Made by a program: the position numbers and the translations under genes. From assembly GCF_014196205.1 (NCBI RefSeq), contig NZ_JACIDE010000017.1, positions 1 to 64,000 of the forward strand: 64,000 nt of DNA, in the 5' to 3' direction. The notes under the pieces were generated by a model. The model saw only the letters and a program-made list of their open reading frames with translations. It was not told the DNA's origin and did not search any database. Positions 22,845 to 34,100 of the stretch are shown in pieces. The DNA is from Anoxybacteroides voinovskiense. Lineage in GTDB: Bacteria; Bacillota; Bacilli; Bacillales; Anoxybacillaceae. Each line of letters starts with the position of its first letter. The stretch's first letter is position 1.

Positions 22845-25800
22845 ATGTCGCTTCGCTTAATCATCGGAAGAGCTGGGAGCGGAAAAACGACCCAATGCTT
22901 CAATGAAATTCGCCAACAGCTCAGGCAGCAACCGGCTGGCCCGCCAATTATTTATCTCGTGCCAGAACAAATGACGTTTCAATCAGAATATGCGCTCGTA
23001 AAAACGCCGGGACTCGGTGGGATGATCCGTGCTCAAGTACTAAGTTTTACACGGCTTGCATGGCGGGTATTACAAGAAACAGGAGGGATGAGCCGCTACC
23101 ATTTAAACGAAACAGGTGTACGAATGTTGTTAAGAAAAATTGTCGAAAAACAGAAAGAAGAACTCGTTTTGTTTGCACGAGCAGCAGATAAACACGGATT
23201 TATCGAACAGCTAGAAGAAATGTTGATTGAATGTAAGCGATATTGTGTTACCCCCGCGCAGCTTGAACAAACGGAAAAACAGTTGCGCTATCGTGCGAGC
23301 GCTAGCGAAAAAGTGCTAGCCGATAAGTTGAAAGATTTACGACTCATTTATGAAGAATTTGAACGACAACTCATGCAACGGTACGTCGATTCCGAAGACT
23401 ATTTGCGGTTATTGGCAGAAAAAATTCCGCAATCGCGGTACATACAAGAGGCGGATATTTATGTCGACGGGTTTCACCATTTTACCCCACAAGAATATAT
23501 AGTGCTCGAACAGCTACTATGTCACGCCAAACGGGTAACGGTGGCGCTAACGGTCGATGCCCCGTACAACGAACATCTTCCACATGATTTACATTTATTT
23601 CGCATGACGGGAAAAACGTATCATGACCTTCGGAACCTCGCGCTTTTAAATAACGTACGGATCGAAGAAATAGAAATGCGAAGCGAAAACGTTCGCCACG
23701 GAAGTGAGGCGTTGCGCCATTTAGAAAAGTACTATGACGTTCGACCAGCGGTGACCTTTCCACATGTGTGCGAATCGCTCCAAATTCGCCAAGCGGCTAA
23801 CCGTCGGGCAGAAGTGGAAGGGATTGCGCGCGAAATCATTCATCTTGTTCGCGACAAAGGATATCGATATCGTGAACTGGCTGTTTTAGTGCGCAACGCA
23901 GAAGACTATCGCGATTTAGTTCGTACAGTTTTCACTGATTATAATATTCCGTATTTTATCGATGAAAAAGAATCGATGATGCATCATCCATTGATCGAAC
24001 TCATTCGCGCAAGCTTAGAAGCAATTCATACAAACTGGCGATACGAAGCAATATTTCGCGCGGTGAAAACCGACCTCTTTTTTCCGATAGATAGTGATAT
24101 TCATGCGATGCGCGAGGCGATGGATCAGCTAGAGAACTATGTCTTAGCACAAGGGATTTACGGAACAAAATGGCTTGAGCGATGGACGTACCGGCGCTAC
24201 CGCGGGTTGGATAGCATTTCCGTTCCACAAACGAACGAAGAAAAAGCAATGGAAGAAAAGCTAAACGAATGGCGCGAAATGATTGCAACCCCGCTTCTTG
24301 CACTGCAAAAACGGCTAAAAAAAGCGAAAACAGGGCGTGACATGTGTGAGGCGCTCTATGTATACTTGGAGCAACTTCAAATTCCAAAAAAATTAGAAAA
24401 GCTGCGAGAGGAAGCAGAACAAAGTGGGCAATTACTTCAAGCACGCCATCACGAGCAAGCGTGGGGCGCGGTGATTGAGCTACTTGACCAGTACGTAGAA
24501 ATTCTCGGCGACGAAACATTGCCGGTAAAACTAGTTGCGACCATTATCGATACGGGGTTAGAGAGTTTGCAATTTTCGCTCGTACCGCCAGCGATTGACC
24601 AAGTGCTCATTGCCCATTTTGACCGCTCCCGACTTACGGACGTTAAATGTGTGTTTATCATTGGGGTGAATGAAGGGGTCATTCCTGCGAAAAAAAATGA
24701 TGGAGGCATGTTATCGGAACAAGATCGCGAATTGTTAGAACATTTTTCCGTCCATGTTGCTCCATCTAGCCGGAAGCAATTATTAGATGAGCCGTTTGCT
24801 CTTTATTTAGCGCTCGCAAGCCCAAGTGAACGGTTATATGTGACGTATCCTTTAGCAGACGACGACGGAAAATCGTTGTTGCCGTCGCTTATGATTAAAC
24901 GAATAAAAGAAATGTTCCCAGCGGTTGTAGAAAAACAGTGGGGGAACGAGCCGCTTAGCTTGTCGTTAGAAGAACAGATGTCCTTTATTACGAACCATCT
25001 GACGACGCTACCATCACTAACAACGCAACTACAAGCGTGGAAGCGGCAATATCGCATCGAACCAATTTGGTGGGACGTGTATAACTGCTATGCAGAAAAC
25101 GACGAGTGGAAGGAACGAGCCAAAAAAATAGTCAACGCCCTTTTTTATGAAAACAAACCGAAGAAGCTAGCAAAGACGATTGGAGAAAAGTTGTACGGTA
25201 AAAAAATAAAAGCGAGCGTGTCACGGGTGGAACAATTTAACCGCTGTCCGTTTGCTCACTTTGTTTCTTACGGGCTTCGCTTAAAAGAACGGAATATTTT
25301 CCGCTTAGAAGCACCAGACGTTGGTCAGTTATTCCATTATGCGTTAAAAATGATTACGGATCGGATTCGAACAGAAAAAATGGATTGGGCAACGTTGTCT
25401 AAACAAACGTGTGAACAATTAGCGCATGACGCAGTCGAACAAATTGCCCCATACATTCAGCAAGAAATTTTGCTTAGCTCCCACCGCTACCATTATGTGA
25501 AACGGAAGCTAGAGCGAATTATGGTGCGGACGACGAACGTGTTGAGTGAGCATGCGAAACGAAGCGGTTTTGCACCGTTGGAAGTAGAGTTACAGTTCGG
25601 CGACGCTGGTCCTCTTCCGCCGCTTCTCATTCCGCTAGCGGACGGCACCGTGCTTGAACTTGTTGGGCGCATTGACCGAATCGACCGAGCGGAAAGTTCG
25701 CGAGGCATTTTGTTGCGTGTCATCGACTATAAGTCAAGCAACAAAAAACTAGACTTTACAGAAGTTTATTATGGGCTAACGTTGCAAATGTTGGCATATT

Positions 25801-26333
25801 TAGATGTCATTCTCGAATATGCGGAGCAACTTGTCGGCACAAACGCGCTCCCAGCAGGGATACTGTATTTCCACATCCATAATCCAATCATTAAAAGTAC
25901 GAGCGGAATTTTAAAAGCAGAAGAAGCAGAACAAAAAATATTCGAAAGCTTTAAAATGAACGGGCTGCTTTTAGATGATTACGAAACGCTTCAACTGATG
26001 GATACGACGATTGATGCTGGCAAAGGCTCTGCGATTGTGCCGGTAAAAATCAATAAAGACGGCTCTGTGTCGAAAACGTCTGCGGTTGTGTCAGAAGAAG
26101 AGTTTGCGTTACTACGCCGCCACGTTCGCACCATTTTTCAGCAAGTCGGTACACAAATGGTCGATGGGGTTGTTGATATTGCCCCATATAAGCGAAAAAA
26201 CGAAACGGCTTGCCAATATTGCGAGTTTAAAGCGGTTTGCCAATTAGATGAGGCACTTGACCAAGACCGCTACCGCCTATTAAAAAATGCTACATTGGAT
26301 GCGCTGCGCGAAACGGGAGGGGAAAATCAATGA
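22845..26333 (+). CDS. addB: helicase-nuclease AddAB, subunit AddB
   Basis: A 1162-residue subunit of the AddAB enzyme, which resects double-strand ends and loads RecA after Chi recognition. The N-terminal Walker A is GRAGSGKTT. The C-terminal RecB-type nuclease centre includes VIDYKSSNKKLDF. Four cysteines of the iron-sulphur cluster are at 801, 1123, 1126 and 1132, in NRCPF and CQYCEFKAVC, with the spacing known for Bacillus subtilis AddB. ATG at 22845 follows AAAGGTGATG and gives the family N-terminus. Its stop overlaps addA by four bases (ATGA). Confidence 0.97.
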   Translation: MSLRLIIGRAGSGKTTQCFNEIRQQLRQQPAGPPIIYLVPEQMTFQSEYALVKTPGLGGMIRAQVLSFTRLAWRVLQETGGMSRYHLNETGVRMLLRKIVEKQKEELVLFARAADKHGFIEQLEEMLIECKRYCVTPAQLEQTEKQLRYRASASEKVLADKLKDLRLIYEEFERQLMQRYVDSEDYLRLLAEKIPQSRYIQEADIYVDGFHHFTPQEYIVLEQLLCHAKRVTVALTVDAPYNEHLPHDLHLFRMTGKTYHDLRNLALLNNVRIEEIEMRSENVRHGSEALRHLEKYYDVRPAVTFPHVCESLQIRQAANRRAEVEGIAREIIHLVRDKGYRYRELAVLVRNAEDYRDLVRTVFTDYNIPYFIDEKESMMHHPLIELIRASLEAIHTNWRYEAIFRAVKTDLFFPIDSDIHAMREAMDQLENYVLAQGIYGTKWLERWTYRRYRGLDSISVPQTNEEKAMEEKLNEWREMIATPLLALQKRLKKAKTGRDMCEALYVYLEQLQIPKKLEKLREEAEQSGQLLQARHHEQAWGAVIELLDQYVEILGDETLPVKLVATIIDTGLESLQFSLVPPAIDQVLIAHFDRSRLTDVKCVFIIGVNEGVIPAKKNDGGMLSEQDRELLEHFSVHVAPSSRKQLLDEPFALYLALASPSERLYVTYPLADDDGKSLLPSLMIKRIKEMFPAVVEKQWGNEPLSLSLEEQMSFITNHLTTLPSLTTQLQAWKRQYRIEPIWWDVYNCYAENDEWKERAKKIVNALFYENKPKKLAKTIGEKLYGKKIKASVSRVEQFNRCPFAHFVSYGLRLKERNIFRLEAPDVGQLFHYALKMITDRIRTEKMDWATLSKQTCEQLAHDAVEQIAPYIQQEILLSSHRYHYVKRKLERIMVRTTNVLSEHAKRSGFAPLEVELQFGDAGPLPPLLIPLADGTVLELVGRIDRIDRAESSRGILLRVIDYKSSNKKLDFTEVYYGLTLQMLAYLDVILEYAEQLVGTNALPAGILYFHIHNPIIKSTSGILKAEEAEQKIFESFKMNGLLLDDYETLQLMDTTIDAGKGSAIVPVKINKDGSVSKTSAVVSEEEFALLRRHVRTIFQQVGTQMVDGVVDIAPYKRKNETACQYCEFKAVCQLDEALDQDRYRLLKNATLDALRETGGENQ

Positions 26334-29300
26334 AAAAACCAGAAGGAGTACAATGGACAGACGAGCAATGGCGAGCGATTGTCACAGAAGGGGCGCATAC
26401 GCTCGTTGCTGCCGCCGCAGGTTCTGGGAAAACAGCGGTGCTTGTCGAACGGATTATTCAAAAAATTATCGATGACGAGCATCCTGTAGATATTGACCGG
26501 TTGCTTGTTGTCACGTTTACGAACGCAGCAGCTGCCGAAATGCGTCAGCGAATTGCGGAAAGAATCGAGCGAGCATTGGCAGAAGCACCGAACTCGCTCC
26601 ATTTACGGCGCCAGCTGAACTTGTTGCCAAAGGCAGCCATTTCTACCATCCATTCGTTTTGTTTAGACGTCATTCGCAAATATTACTATTTCATTCACAT
26701 GGATCCAGTGTTTCGAATTGCGGATGAAACAGAAATTGAGCTGTTAAAAGAAGAAGTGGTCGAAGAGCTGTTTGAAGAACAGTATGCCAAAGAAGAAAAC
26801 GAGGCGTTTTTAAGCGTCGTTGACCGTTATACGAGCGACCGGACGGATGCAAATTTACAAACGATGATTTTGCGCTTGTACGAATTTTCCCGCTCACATC
26901 CTGACCCGGATGAATGGCTTCGTGAACTTGTGTCGTTATATGACATTCCGGAAGGGACAACGATTGATGATTTGCCATTTACTCGCTATGTATGGCAGCA
27001 TATCGATTTTCAATTACAAGCTATCAGGCATTTGTTAGCGCAAGCGCTCGAGCAAGTGCATGCGCCAAATGGCCCGATATATTTACGTGAAACGATCGAA
27101 GCCGACTTAGAGAGACTAAAGCAAGTAGAAGAAGCACGCCACAATTCGTGGCAAGCGCTTCATGAAGCAGTTCAAGCGTTTGTGTGGCCGACAGCGAAGC
27201 GAAAACCGAAAAACGAAACATATGATGACGCGTTGACAGAAGCAGTGAAAGAGTTGCGCGACAAGGCAAAAGCGAAGCTAAAGGAAATGAAAGATGAATT
27301 ATTTTCGTTTCAGCCAGAAACATGGCTTCGGCATTTGCGGGAAATGAAGCCGGTTGTGGAAGTACTTGTTGCCCTCGTTCAGCAGTTTGCGAAACGGCTA
27401 CAACAGCGGAAAGAAGAAAAAGGGATTGTTGATTTTTCTGACTTAGAGCATTACTGTTTACAAATTTTACGCGCCCCTTCTTCGACGCCAACAACGCTTC
27501 TCCCTTCCGACGCGGCGCTTGACTATCGCGCCCAATTTGCCGAAGTGCTCATTGACGAATACCAAGACGTCAACATGGTGCAAGAAACGATTTTACGGCT
27601 AGTCATTCACGAGGACGAAGCAGTTGGCAATCTATTTATGGTAGGAGATGTGAAGCAATCGATTTACCGCTTCCGCTTGGCAGAACCGTTTCTCTTTTTA
27701 GCGAAATACCGGCGATTTTCCCCAACAGGAGAAGGGACAGGCGTTCGTATCGACTTAGCGCAAAATTTCCGCAGTCGCCGGGAGATTTTAGATGGAACGA
27801 ACTTTATTTTTCAACAAATCATGGGGGAAACGGTTGGAGAAATCGCGTATGACGATGATGCAGCATTGAAGTTCGGCGCATCCTATTACCCGGAAAAACA
27901 ACAGCCGATCGAATGGGTAATCATTGACCGCGGCGACCAAGGGGAAGAAGAGGACGAGGAGCAGGAACTGGAAAATGCAGAACTAGAGGCGCGTTGGATG
28001 GCGCGAAAAATAAAGCAATTGATTGAGGAACCGTTTTATGTGTACGATCGTCACTTGAAAAAAGAACGGCGCATTATGTATCGCGATATTGTCATTTTGC
28101 TTCGTTCGATGCCGTGGGCTGCGCAAATTATTGAAGAATTTCGAAAGCAAGGAATTCCGCTGTATGCAGAACTGTCATCCGGATATTTTTCGGCAACAGA
28201 AGTATCGGTTATGTTGTCATTATTAAAAGTAATCGATAATCCATACCAAGATATTCCGTTCGCAGCAGTACTTCGCTCACCAATTGTTGGGCTCGACGAA
28301 AATGAATTGGCGCTATTAAGGCTTGAAAAACCAAAAGGCACTTTTTATGAAGCATTTTCTACTTTTGTCGAAAAACAACCGACATCGGAATTGCAGCGAA
28401 AAGTCGCCTCCTTTGCTCGCCAACTACAAATATGGCGGACAATGGCGCGGCAACATTCGTTAGCTGAATTAATTTGGACCATTTATCGCGATACAGGATT
28501 TTACGATTTTGTCGGCGGAATGCCAGGCGGCAAACAGCGGCAGGCAAATTTACGGGCGTTGTATGAAAAAGCACGACAGTTTGAAAAAACGTCGTTCCGT
28601 GGCATTTTTCGCTTTTTGCGTTTTATTGAGCGCATGCAAGAGCGAAACGACGATTTTGGAGCAGCGCGGGCGCTCGGTGAGCAAGAAGATGTTGTCAGAC
28701 TCATGACGATTCATAAAAGCAAAGGTTTAGAGTTTCCAGTTGTCTTCGTCGCTGGCTTAGGAAAGAGTTTTAATAAGCAAGATTTGCGACGAAATGACTT
28801 ATTAGACAAAGACCTTGGCTTTGCAGCACATTTTGTGCATCCAGATTTACGCGTGAGTTATCCGACACTGGCACAATTAGCGGTGAAAAAAAAGCAGTCG
28901 CTTGAATTGTTGGCAGAAGAAATGCGCGTCTTATACGTGGCGTTAACAAGAGCAAAAGAAAAACTATATTTAGTCGGAACAACAAAAAAGCTAGAAAATG
29001 AGAAAAAACGGTGGCGATCGGTACAGTCGCATGAAAACTGGCTGTTGCCGGACTACGTGCGCGCTTCTGCAAAAAATTACCTCGATTGGATTGGTTATGC
29101 GCTCATTCGCCATGCCGATAGTTTCCCGCTTCATCAAGGGGGGATACAAGAAAGCGACATCGCCGCTCATCCGTCTCGTTGGAACGTACAAATTGTTTCC
29201 GCTTCGGAAATGTACCAGCAAGCAGAAGCACCAGAACAAACAACAGAGCAAATGAACGAATTATTACAACAGCTAGCGCCTGTTCCGCTACAAAGCAATT

Positions 29301-30013
29301 TCCAAGAAGAAGTGAAACGACGGATGCATTGGCAATATCCGTATCAGCTGTCCACTTCTTTTCGGGCGAAACAAACGGTTTCTGAGTTAAAACGGCAACG
29401 AGAAACGTTTGGCGTTCATGGCGACCAAACGCTACTGCGTCCATTTCGCACGGAAATGACGGAGCGTCCTCGCTTTATGCAGACGAAAAAACTAAGTTCC
29501 GCGGAAAAAGGAACGGTGATGCATCTTGTGATGCAGCATGTCGACTTAACGAAAGACGTTTCAGAAACAGCACTTCGTGAACAACTCGTTAAAATGGTGC
29601 ACGGAGAATGGCTGACCGAGGAACAAGCACAAGAAGTGGATATTGCTAGCATTGTAACGTTTTTTCAAACCGATATCGGTCGACGGCTTCTTCAGGCGGC
29701 ACACGTGGAACGCGAAGTGCCATTTAGCTTAGCGCTTTCCGCCAATGAAACGTACGCCCAATGGAGCGACGGAGAAGAAACGGTGCTCGTTCAAGGCGTG
29801 TTCGATTGTGTTTTTGAAGACGAGCACGGCTTAGTGCTCATCGACTTCAAAACGGATCATGTGCGCTGGGCGAACGATGCGCAAGCGTTAATTAATGAAC
29901 GTTATCGTGTACAAATGGAGCTGTATCGTCGCGCCATCGAACACATTTGGAAAAAGCGGGTCGATGAGTGCTACATTTATGTATTTGATTGTGCGCAACT
30001 GTTTCCAATGTAG
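26330..30013 (+). CDS. addA: helicase-nuclease AddAB, subunit AddA
   Basis: A 1227-residue UvrD/Rep-type helicase with a C-terminal nuclease domain. Motifs in order: Walker A AAAGSGKTAVLVERI near 25-39, Walker B LIDEYQDVN near 407, MTIHKSKGLEFPVVF near 790, VALTRAKEKLYL near 870, and nuclease motif VLIDFKTDH near 1168. It translocates 3' to 5' and cuts one strand, with AddB cutting the other. The start overlaps the addB stop by four bases. Length is as in Bacillus subtilis (about 1230). Confidence 0.97.
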   Translation: MKKPEGVQWTDEQWRAIVTEGAHTLVAAAAGSGKTAVLVERIIQKIIDDEHPVDIDRLLVVTFTNAAAAEMRQRIAERIERALAEAPNSLHLRRQLNLLPKAAISTIHSFCLDVIRKYYYFIHMDPVFRIADETEIELLKEEVVEELFEEQYAKEENEAFLSVVDRYTSDRTDANLQTMILRLYEFSRSHPDPDEWLRELVSLYDIPEGTTIDDLPFTRYVWQHIDFQLQAIRHLLAQALEQVHAPNGPIYLRETIEADLERLKQVEEARHNSWQALHEAVQAFVWPTAKRKPKNETYDDALTEAVKELRDKAKAKLKEMKDELFSFQPETWLRHLREMKPVVEVLVALVQQFAKRLQQRKEEKGIVDFSDLEHYCLQILRAPSSTPTTLLPSDAALDYRAQFAEVLIDEYQDVNMVQETILRLVIHEDEAVGNLFMVGDVKQSIYRFRLAEPFLFLAKYRRFSPTGEGTGVRIDLAQNFRSRREILDGTNFIFQQIMGETVGEIAYDDDAALKFGASYYPEKQQPIEWVIIDRGDQGEEEDEEQELENAELEARWMARKIKQLIEEPFYVYDRHLKKERRIMYRDIVILLRSMPWAAQIIEEFRKQGIPLYAELSSGYFSATEVSVMLSLLKVIDNPYQDIPFAAVLRSPIVGLDENELALLRLEKPKGTFYEAFSTFVEKQPTSELQRKVASFARQLQIWRTMARQHSLAELIWTIYRDTGFYDFVGGMPGGKQRQANLRALYEKARQFEKTSFRGIFRFLRFIERMQERNDDFGAARALGEQEDVVRLMTIHKSKGLEFPVVFVAGLGKSFNKQDLRRNDLLDKDLGFAAHFVHPDLRVSYPTLAQLAVKKKQSLELLAEEMRVLYVALTRAKEKLYLVGTTKKLENEKKRWRSVQSHENWLLPDYVRASAKNYLDWIGYALIRHADSFPLHQGGIQESDIAAHPSRWNVQIVSASEMYQQAEAPEQTTEQMNELLQQLAPVPLQSNFQEEVKRRMHWQYPYQLSTSFRAKQTVSELKRQRETFGVHGDQTLLRPFRTEMTERPRFMQTKKLSSAEKGTVMHLVMQHVDLTKDVSETALREQLVKMVHGEWLTEEQAQEVDIASIVTFFQTDIGRRLLQAAHVEREVPFSLALSANETYAQWSDGEETVLVQGVFDCVFEDEHGLVLIDFKTDHVRWANDAQALINERYRVQMELYRRAIEHIWKKRVDECYIYVFDCAQLFPM

Positions 30014-30025
30014 GAGGGGAGAAAG

Positions 30026-31198
30026 GTGCGGATTTTGCATACTGCCGATTGGCATTTAGGAAAAACACTTGAAGGTCGAAGCCGGATGCGCGAGCAAGAA
30101 CAATTTATTGATGAGCTCGTTTCCATTGTGGAAAAAGAGCGGATTGATGTCGTATTGCTAGCAGGTGATGCATTTGATACCGTGAATCCGCCAGCAGTGG
30201 CAGAACAGCTTTTTTACGAAAGTTTGGCGAGGCTATCGGACGGCGGGAAGCGGCCGATAGCGGTCATTGCGGGGAACCACGACCACCCAGATCGTTTGAC
30301 AGCAGCGTCCGTATTGGCAGTCCCTTATTCGATCACGTTGCTTGGACTGCCGACTGCGGAGGTGCAGACGATTTATGTGCCGTCGTGCGATGAAACGATG
30401 GTACTCGCGGCGCTTCCATACCCGTCGGAATCACGGCTTATGCAACTATTATCAACAGAAAGCGACGAGCAACAATTGCGGAAACGGTACGATGAAAAAG
30501 TTGGCGAACTGTTTGCGACAATGAACGAAAAGTTTCGGTCGAATACGGTCAACATCGCCATGAGCCACCTGTACGTTGCCGGCGGGGCAACATCTGATTC
30601 CGAGCGACCGATTGAAGTCGGCGGGGCGTATACCGTTTCGCCAGAACGGTTCCCAAAAGACGCCCAATATGTGGCACTCGGCCACTTACATCGGCCGCAA
30701 CACGTCAAACATGCTCAGCAGCCGGCGCGCTACTCCGGCTCCCCACTTGCGTACAGCTTTTCGGAAGCAGGGTATGCGAAATCGGTGACAATCGTCGATG
30801 TAGCGCCAGGTCAACTGGCGAACGTATCGGAAATCCCGCTTTCTAGCGGGCGCCCGCTTGTCCAATGGAAAGCGACGGAAGGAATGGCGCAAGTGTATCA
30901 TTGGCTAGAGGAAGGAAAAGACCGCAACGCTTGGATTGATTTAGAAGTATACGTCGAACATTCGTTGGCGCTTGAAGATATTCATCGGCTACGCAAACTT
31001 CATGACGGGTTTGTTTATATTCGTCCGCATTTTTTAACGAAAGAAGAGTTTATACGGGAAACGAGAGAAAATGTTCCGATGGAAACGTTGTTCGAACGGT
31101 TTTATGAAAAACAAACAGGCGGAGCTAAACCAACAGCAGAGTTAGTTCAGCTATTTATGGAACTGCTTGCTGAGGAAGACGGAGGGGAAGAACAGTGA
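30026..31198 (+). CDS. sbcD: exonuclease SbcCD, nuclease subunit SbcD
   Basis: A 390-residue Mre11-type nuclease. The metal-binding phosphoesterase motifs are DWHLGKTLEGR at residues 8-18, GDAFD near 51-55, GNHDHPDR near 87-94 and ALGHLHRPQ near 217. With SbcC it opens hairpins and processes blocked DNA ends. GTG at 30026 follows AGGAGGGGAGAAAG. It is 12 bases after addA and overlaps sbcC by four bases, so the four repair genes form one translationally linked operon. Confidence 0.96.
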   Translation: MRILHTADWHLGKTLEGRSRMREQEQFIDELVSIVEKERIDVVLLAGDAFDTVNPPAVAEQLFYESLARLSDGGKRPIAVIAGNHDHPDRLTAASVLAVPYSITLLGLPTAEVQTIYVPSCDETMVLAALPYPSESRLMQLLSTESDEQQLRKRYDEKVGELFATMNEKFRSNTVNIAMSHLYVAGGATSDSERPIEVGGAYTVSPERFPKDAQYVALGHLHRPQHVKHAQQPARYSGSPLAYSFSEAGYAKSVTIVDVAPGQLANVSEIPLSSGRPLVQWKATEGMAQVYHWLEEGKDRNAWIDLEVYVEHSLALEDIHRLRKLHDGFVYIRPHFLTKEEFIRETRENVPMETLFERFYEKQTGGAKPTAELVQLFMELLAEEDGGEEQ

Positions 31199-34100
31199 AG
31201 CCGATTCGCTTAACTGTGGCAGGGTTGCATAGCTTCCGAGAAAAACAAACAATTGATTTTGAAACGTTATGTGAAGGTGGATTGTTTGGCATTTTTGGAC
31301 CGACAGGAAGTGGGAAGTCCTCGATTTTAGATGCGATGACGCTAGCGTTATATGGGAATGTCGAGCGCGCGGCTAACAATACGCACGGTATTATGAACCA
31401 TGCAGAAAACGAGCTATCGGTTGCGTTTACGTTTGAATTAGTTAACGCCAATGGAAAAAAGCGCTACACGGTCGAACGAACGTTTAAGCGGAGCGATGAA
31501 TGGCGCGTGAAAACGAGTGTCAGCCGCTTGATTGAGGAAGGAAGCGAGCGAATCGTTATCGCAGATAAAACGCGGGATGTTGATGAATGGGTAAGGCGGT
31601 TGCTTGGGCTAGAAATGAAAGACTTTACCCGCGCGGTCGTCCTTCCACAAGGAAAGTTTGCCGAGTTTTTATCGTTAAAAGGCGTTGAGCGGCGACAGAT
31701 GCTGCAGCGGCTGTTCAACCTTGAACGATACGGTGACGAATTGAACGAAAAACTAAAAACGAAATTGGCGATGACAACAGCGAAGCTAGATACGATTCGC
31801 GCCGAACAAGTAGGATTAGGCGATGCATCGCAAGCAGCGCTTGCAGAACAAAAGCGTCAGCTAGAGGAAGTAGAGCGAGAACTTGCGCGGCAAAAAGAGC
31901 ATTTTGCCGAAATAACCGAGCAATATGAGCGAAAGAAACAACTATGGCAATGGCAGCAGGAAAAACAATACGCTGAACAACAGATTGCCAAATGCCAACA
32001 AGATGAAGAAAAGATGGCAACGTTCGAGCGGAAGCAAAAAAGAGCAGAAACAGCAGAGCGCTTGCTTCTGTATTTGCAACAATACGAACAAACAACGCAA
32101 GAAGTAGAAAAGTGGGCGAAAGAATTAGAAACAACCGAGCAAAAATTACGTGCTGTCCGAAAGCAATATGAACAAGCAGCGGAAGCGTACCAGTTGATTC
32201 GAGCGAAAAAAGCGGTGGAAGAGCCAAAACGGCTCGAGCAAAAAGAGCAGTTAATAAAAGCGCTGCAGCTGTTGGAGCGAATGAAAATCGTTGCAAAGGA
32301 AGTGGACGAAAGCAAAAGGAAGCTTGCGTTTCTTTATGAAAAAGAAGCACAAATAAAACAAGCGCTTCATGAGTTAGATGCCCTTTACGAACGGGCGCTT
32401 GAAAAACAAAAGCGACTAAAAGAAGCGTGGCAGCAAAAGCAAGTGGACATGCAGCAAAAAGAGCGTATCTACAAAGCATATGAAGCAAAAAAAGAATGGC
32501 AGGCGCTTGAACGGGCACTTCAAGAAGCGCAAGCCGAATGGCAACAAAAACAAAAACAGCATGACGAACTGACGAAAACGATCCAAGTGGAAACAGAACG
32601 GTCGGAAGCAATTGCCGCAAAAGAACGTGCGAATTTCCAGCGAATCGAAAAGCTGTACCATACAGTGTGTGAACACGAAACGAAACTCGAAAAACTTCTT
32701 TATAAACTAAAACAAGCGCAAAAAACAGCGGAACAAGAGCGAATGCTACACGCTGCCTCGTTGCTTGCTGCCTCGTTACATGAAGGTAGCCCGTGTCCTG
32801 TGTGTGGCGCTACACATCACCCAAATCCGGCACAGCCTATCGCCACAGGCAACGAACAATTTCCTGAAGAATGGGAACAATCGCTCGAGCAAGCGCAACA
32901 GCTCGTTGCCCCGCTGCACACATTGAAAACGAAAGTACAACAATTGGCAGAACTGCTCACGCCGGAGGAAGTTCCACTTGCAGGGAACATAGAAAAAATA
33001 AAGCGAGAAGTAGAAGAGGGACAAGATCGTTCGTTCATCGAACAAGTAACGCATCTTTCTGTCGAAATAAAAGCATTGCAACAAGATTACGTACAATGCC
33101 GTGAAGAAACAACGAAACTACTAAACGAGCGGAAAGCGGTAGAAATGAAACGGCAAGAATTGTTGCATCAACAGGCAGCGTTAGCGCAAGAAATGAACGA
33201 ACGACGTGAAAAATATAACGAGCGCCTGCAGATATGCGAAACACAGCTAAACCAATGGCAAGAAACGTACCCAGATTTCACGTTCGATACGATCGAGCAA
33301 ACGATGGAGCAGCTGAAACATGATGAAAAAGAAGCACAGCTGTTACAAGAGCGAATTGAAAAAAGTATCCATTTTTTAGAAGAGAAAAAAGAAGAGCGTG
33401 AGCGATGGAAAGAACAATGGCAGCAGCTTGAGCGGGAAAAAGCGGAATATACAACATTATTCGAAACAAAACAAAAGCAATATGAAGCGTATGCGCAAGA
33501 TTTACCGTTTCCAATCGAGGAAGCGGAAGCTAACCGGTTATTAAACGAAACAGAACAACAACTCGCACAGCTACAACAACAAGAAATAGAAGCGTATGAA
33601 ATATGGATAAACGCACAAAAACAATACCAAGCGTTAGAAGCGAATAATAAAGCAGCACAGCTCGCGCTTTCCGAAAGCAAAAAGCGAAAAGAGCAAGCAG
33701 AAGCCGATTGGCATAAGCAACTAGAGAAACATGAATGGTCGGAAAGCGACGATATTCATCAAGCATTGTTGACAGCAGAGGAGAAGACGTTCATTGCGGA
33801 ACAAATTACGCAACACCGCGACAATCAACGGAAATGGCAAAATGAATGGCAGCGGCTTACAAAAATGATGAACGGGGAAGAAATTACAGAAGAACAATGG
33901 CGACAAATAGAGCAGCTTCGCATCAAAGAAGAAGAGAAGTTGACGGAATGTATTGAACGAGCGGCTTCGGCAAAAGCGAAAATGGAAGAGTTAGAGGAAA
34001 AGCATATTCGCTTCCAAGAACTTGAACAGGAGCGGGCAGAAGTCGAGCGACTCGTTCGGCTATATAGTGAGTTGCAACGAGTGCTGCGCGGCAATAGTTT

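Noticed and set aside
24001-24519. 172-residue minus-strand frame opposite addB
   Set aside because: Shadow of a well-supported gene; composition rich in Arg, Leu and Ser with no recognisable domain.
31715-32620. 301-residue open frame on the minus strand, opposite sbcC
   Set aside because: It is antisense to the coiled-coil part of SbcC. Repetitive Gln/Glu/Lys codons leave the opposite strand open. There is no family match and no plausible ribosome site.
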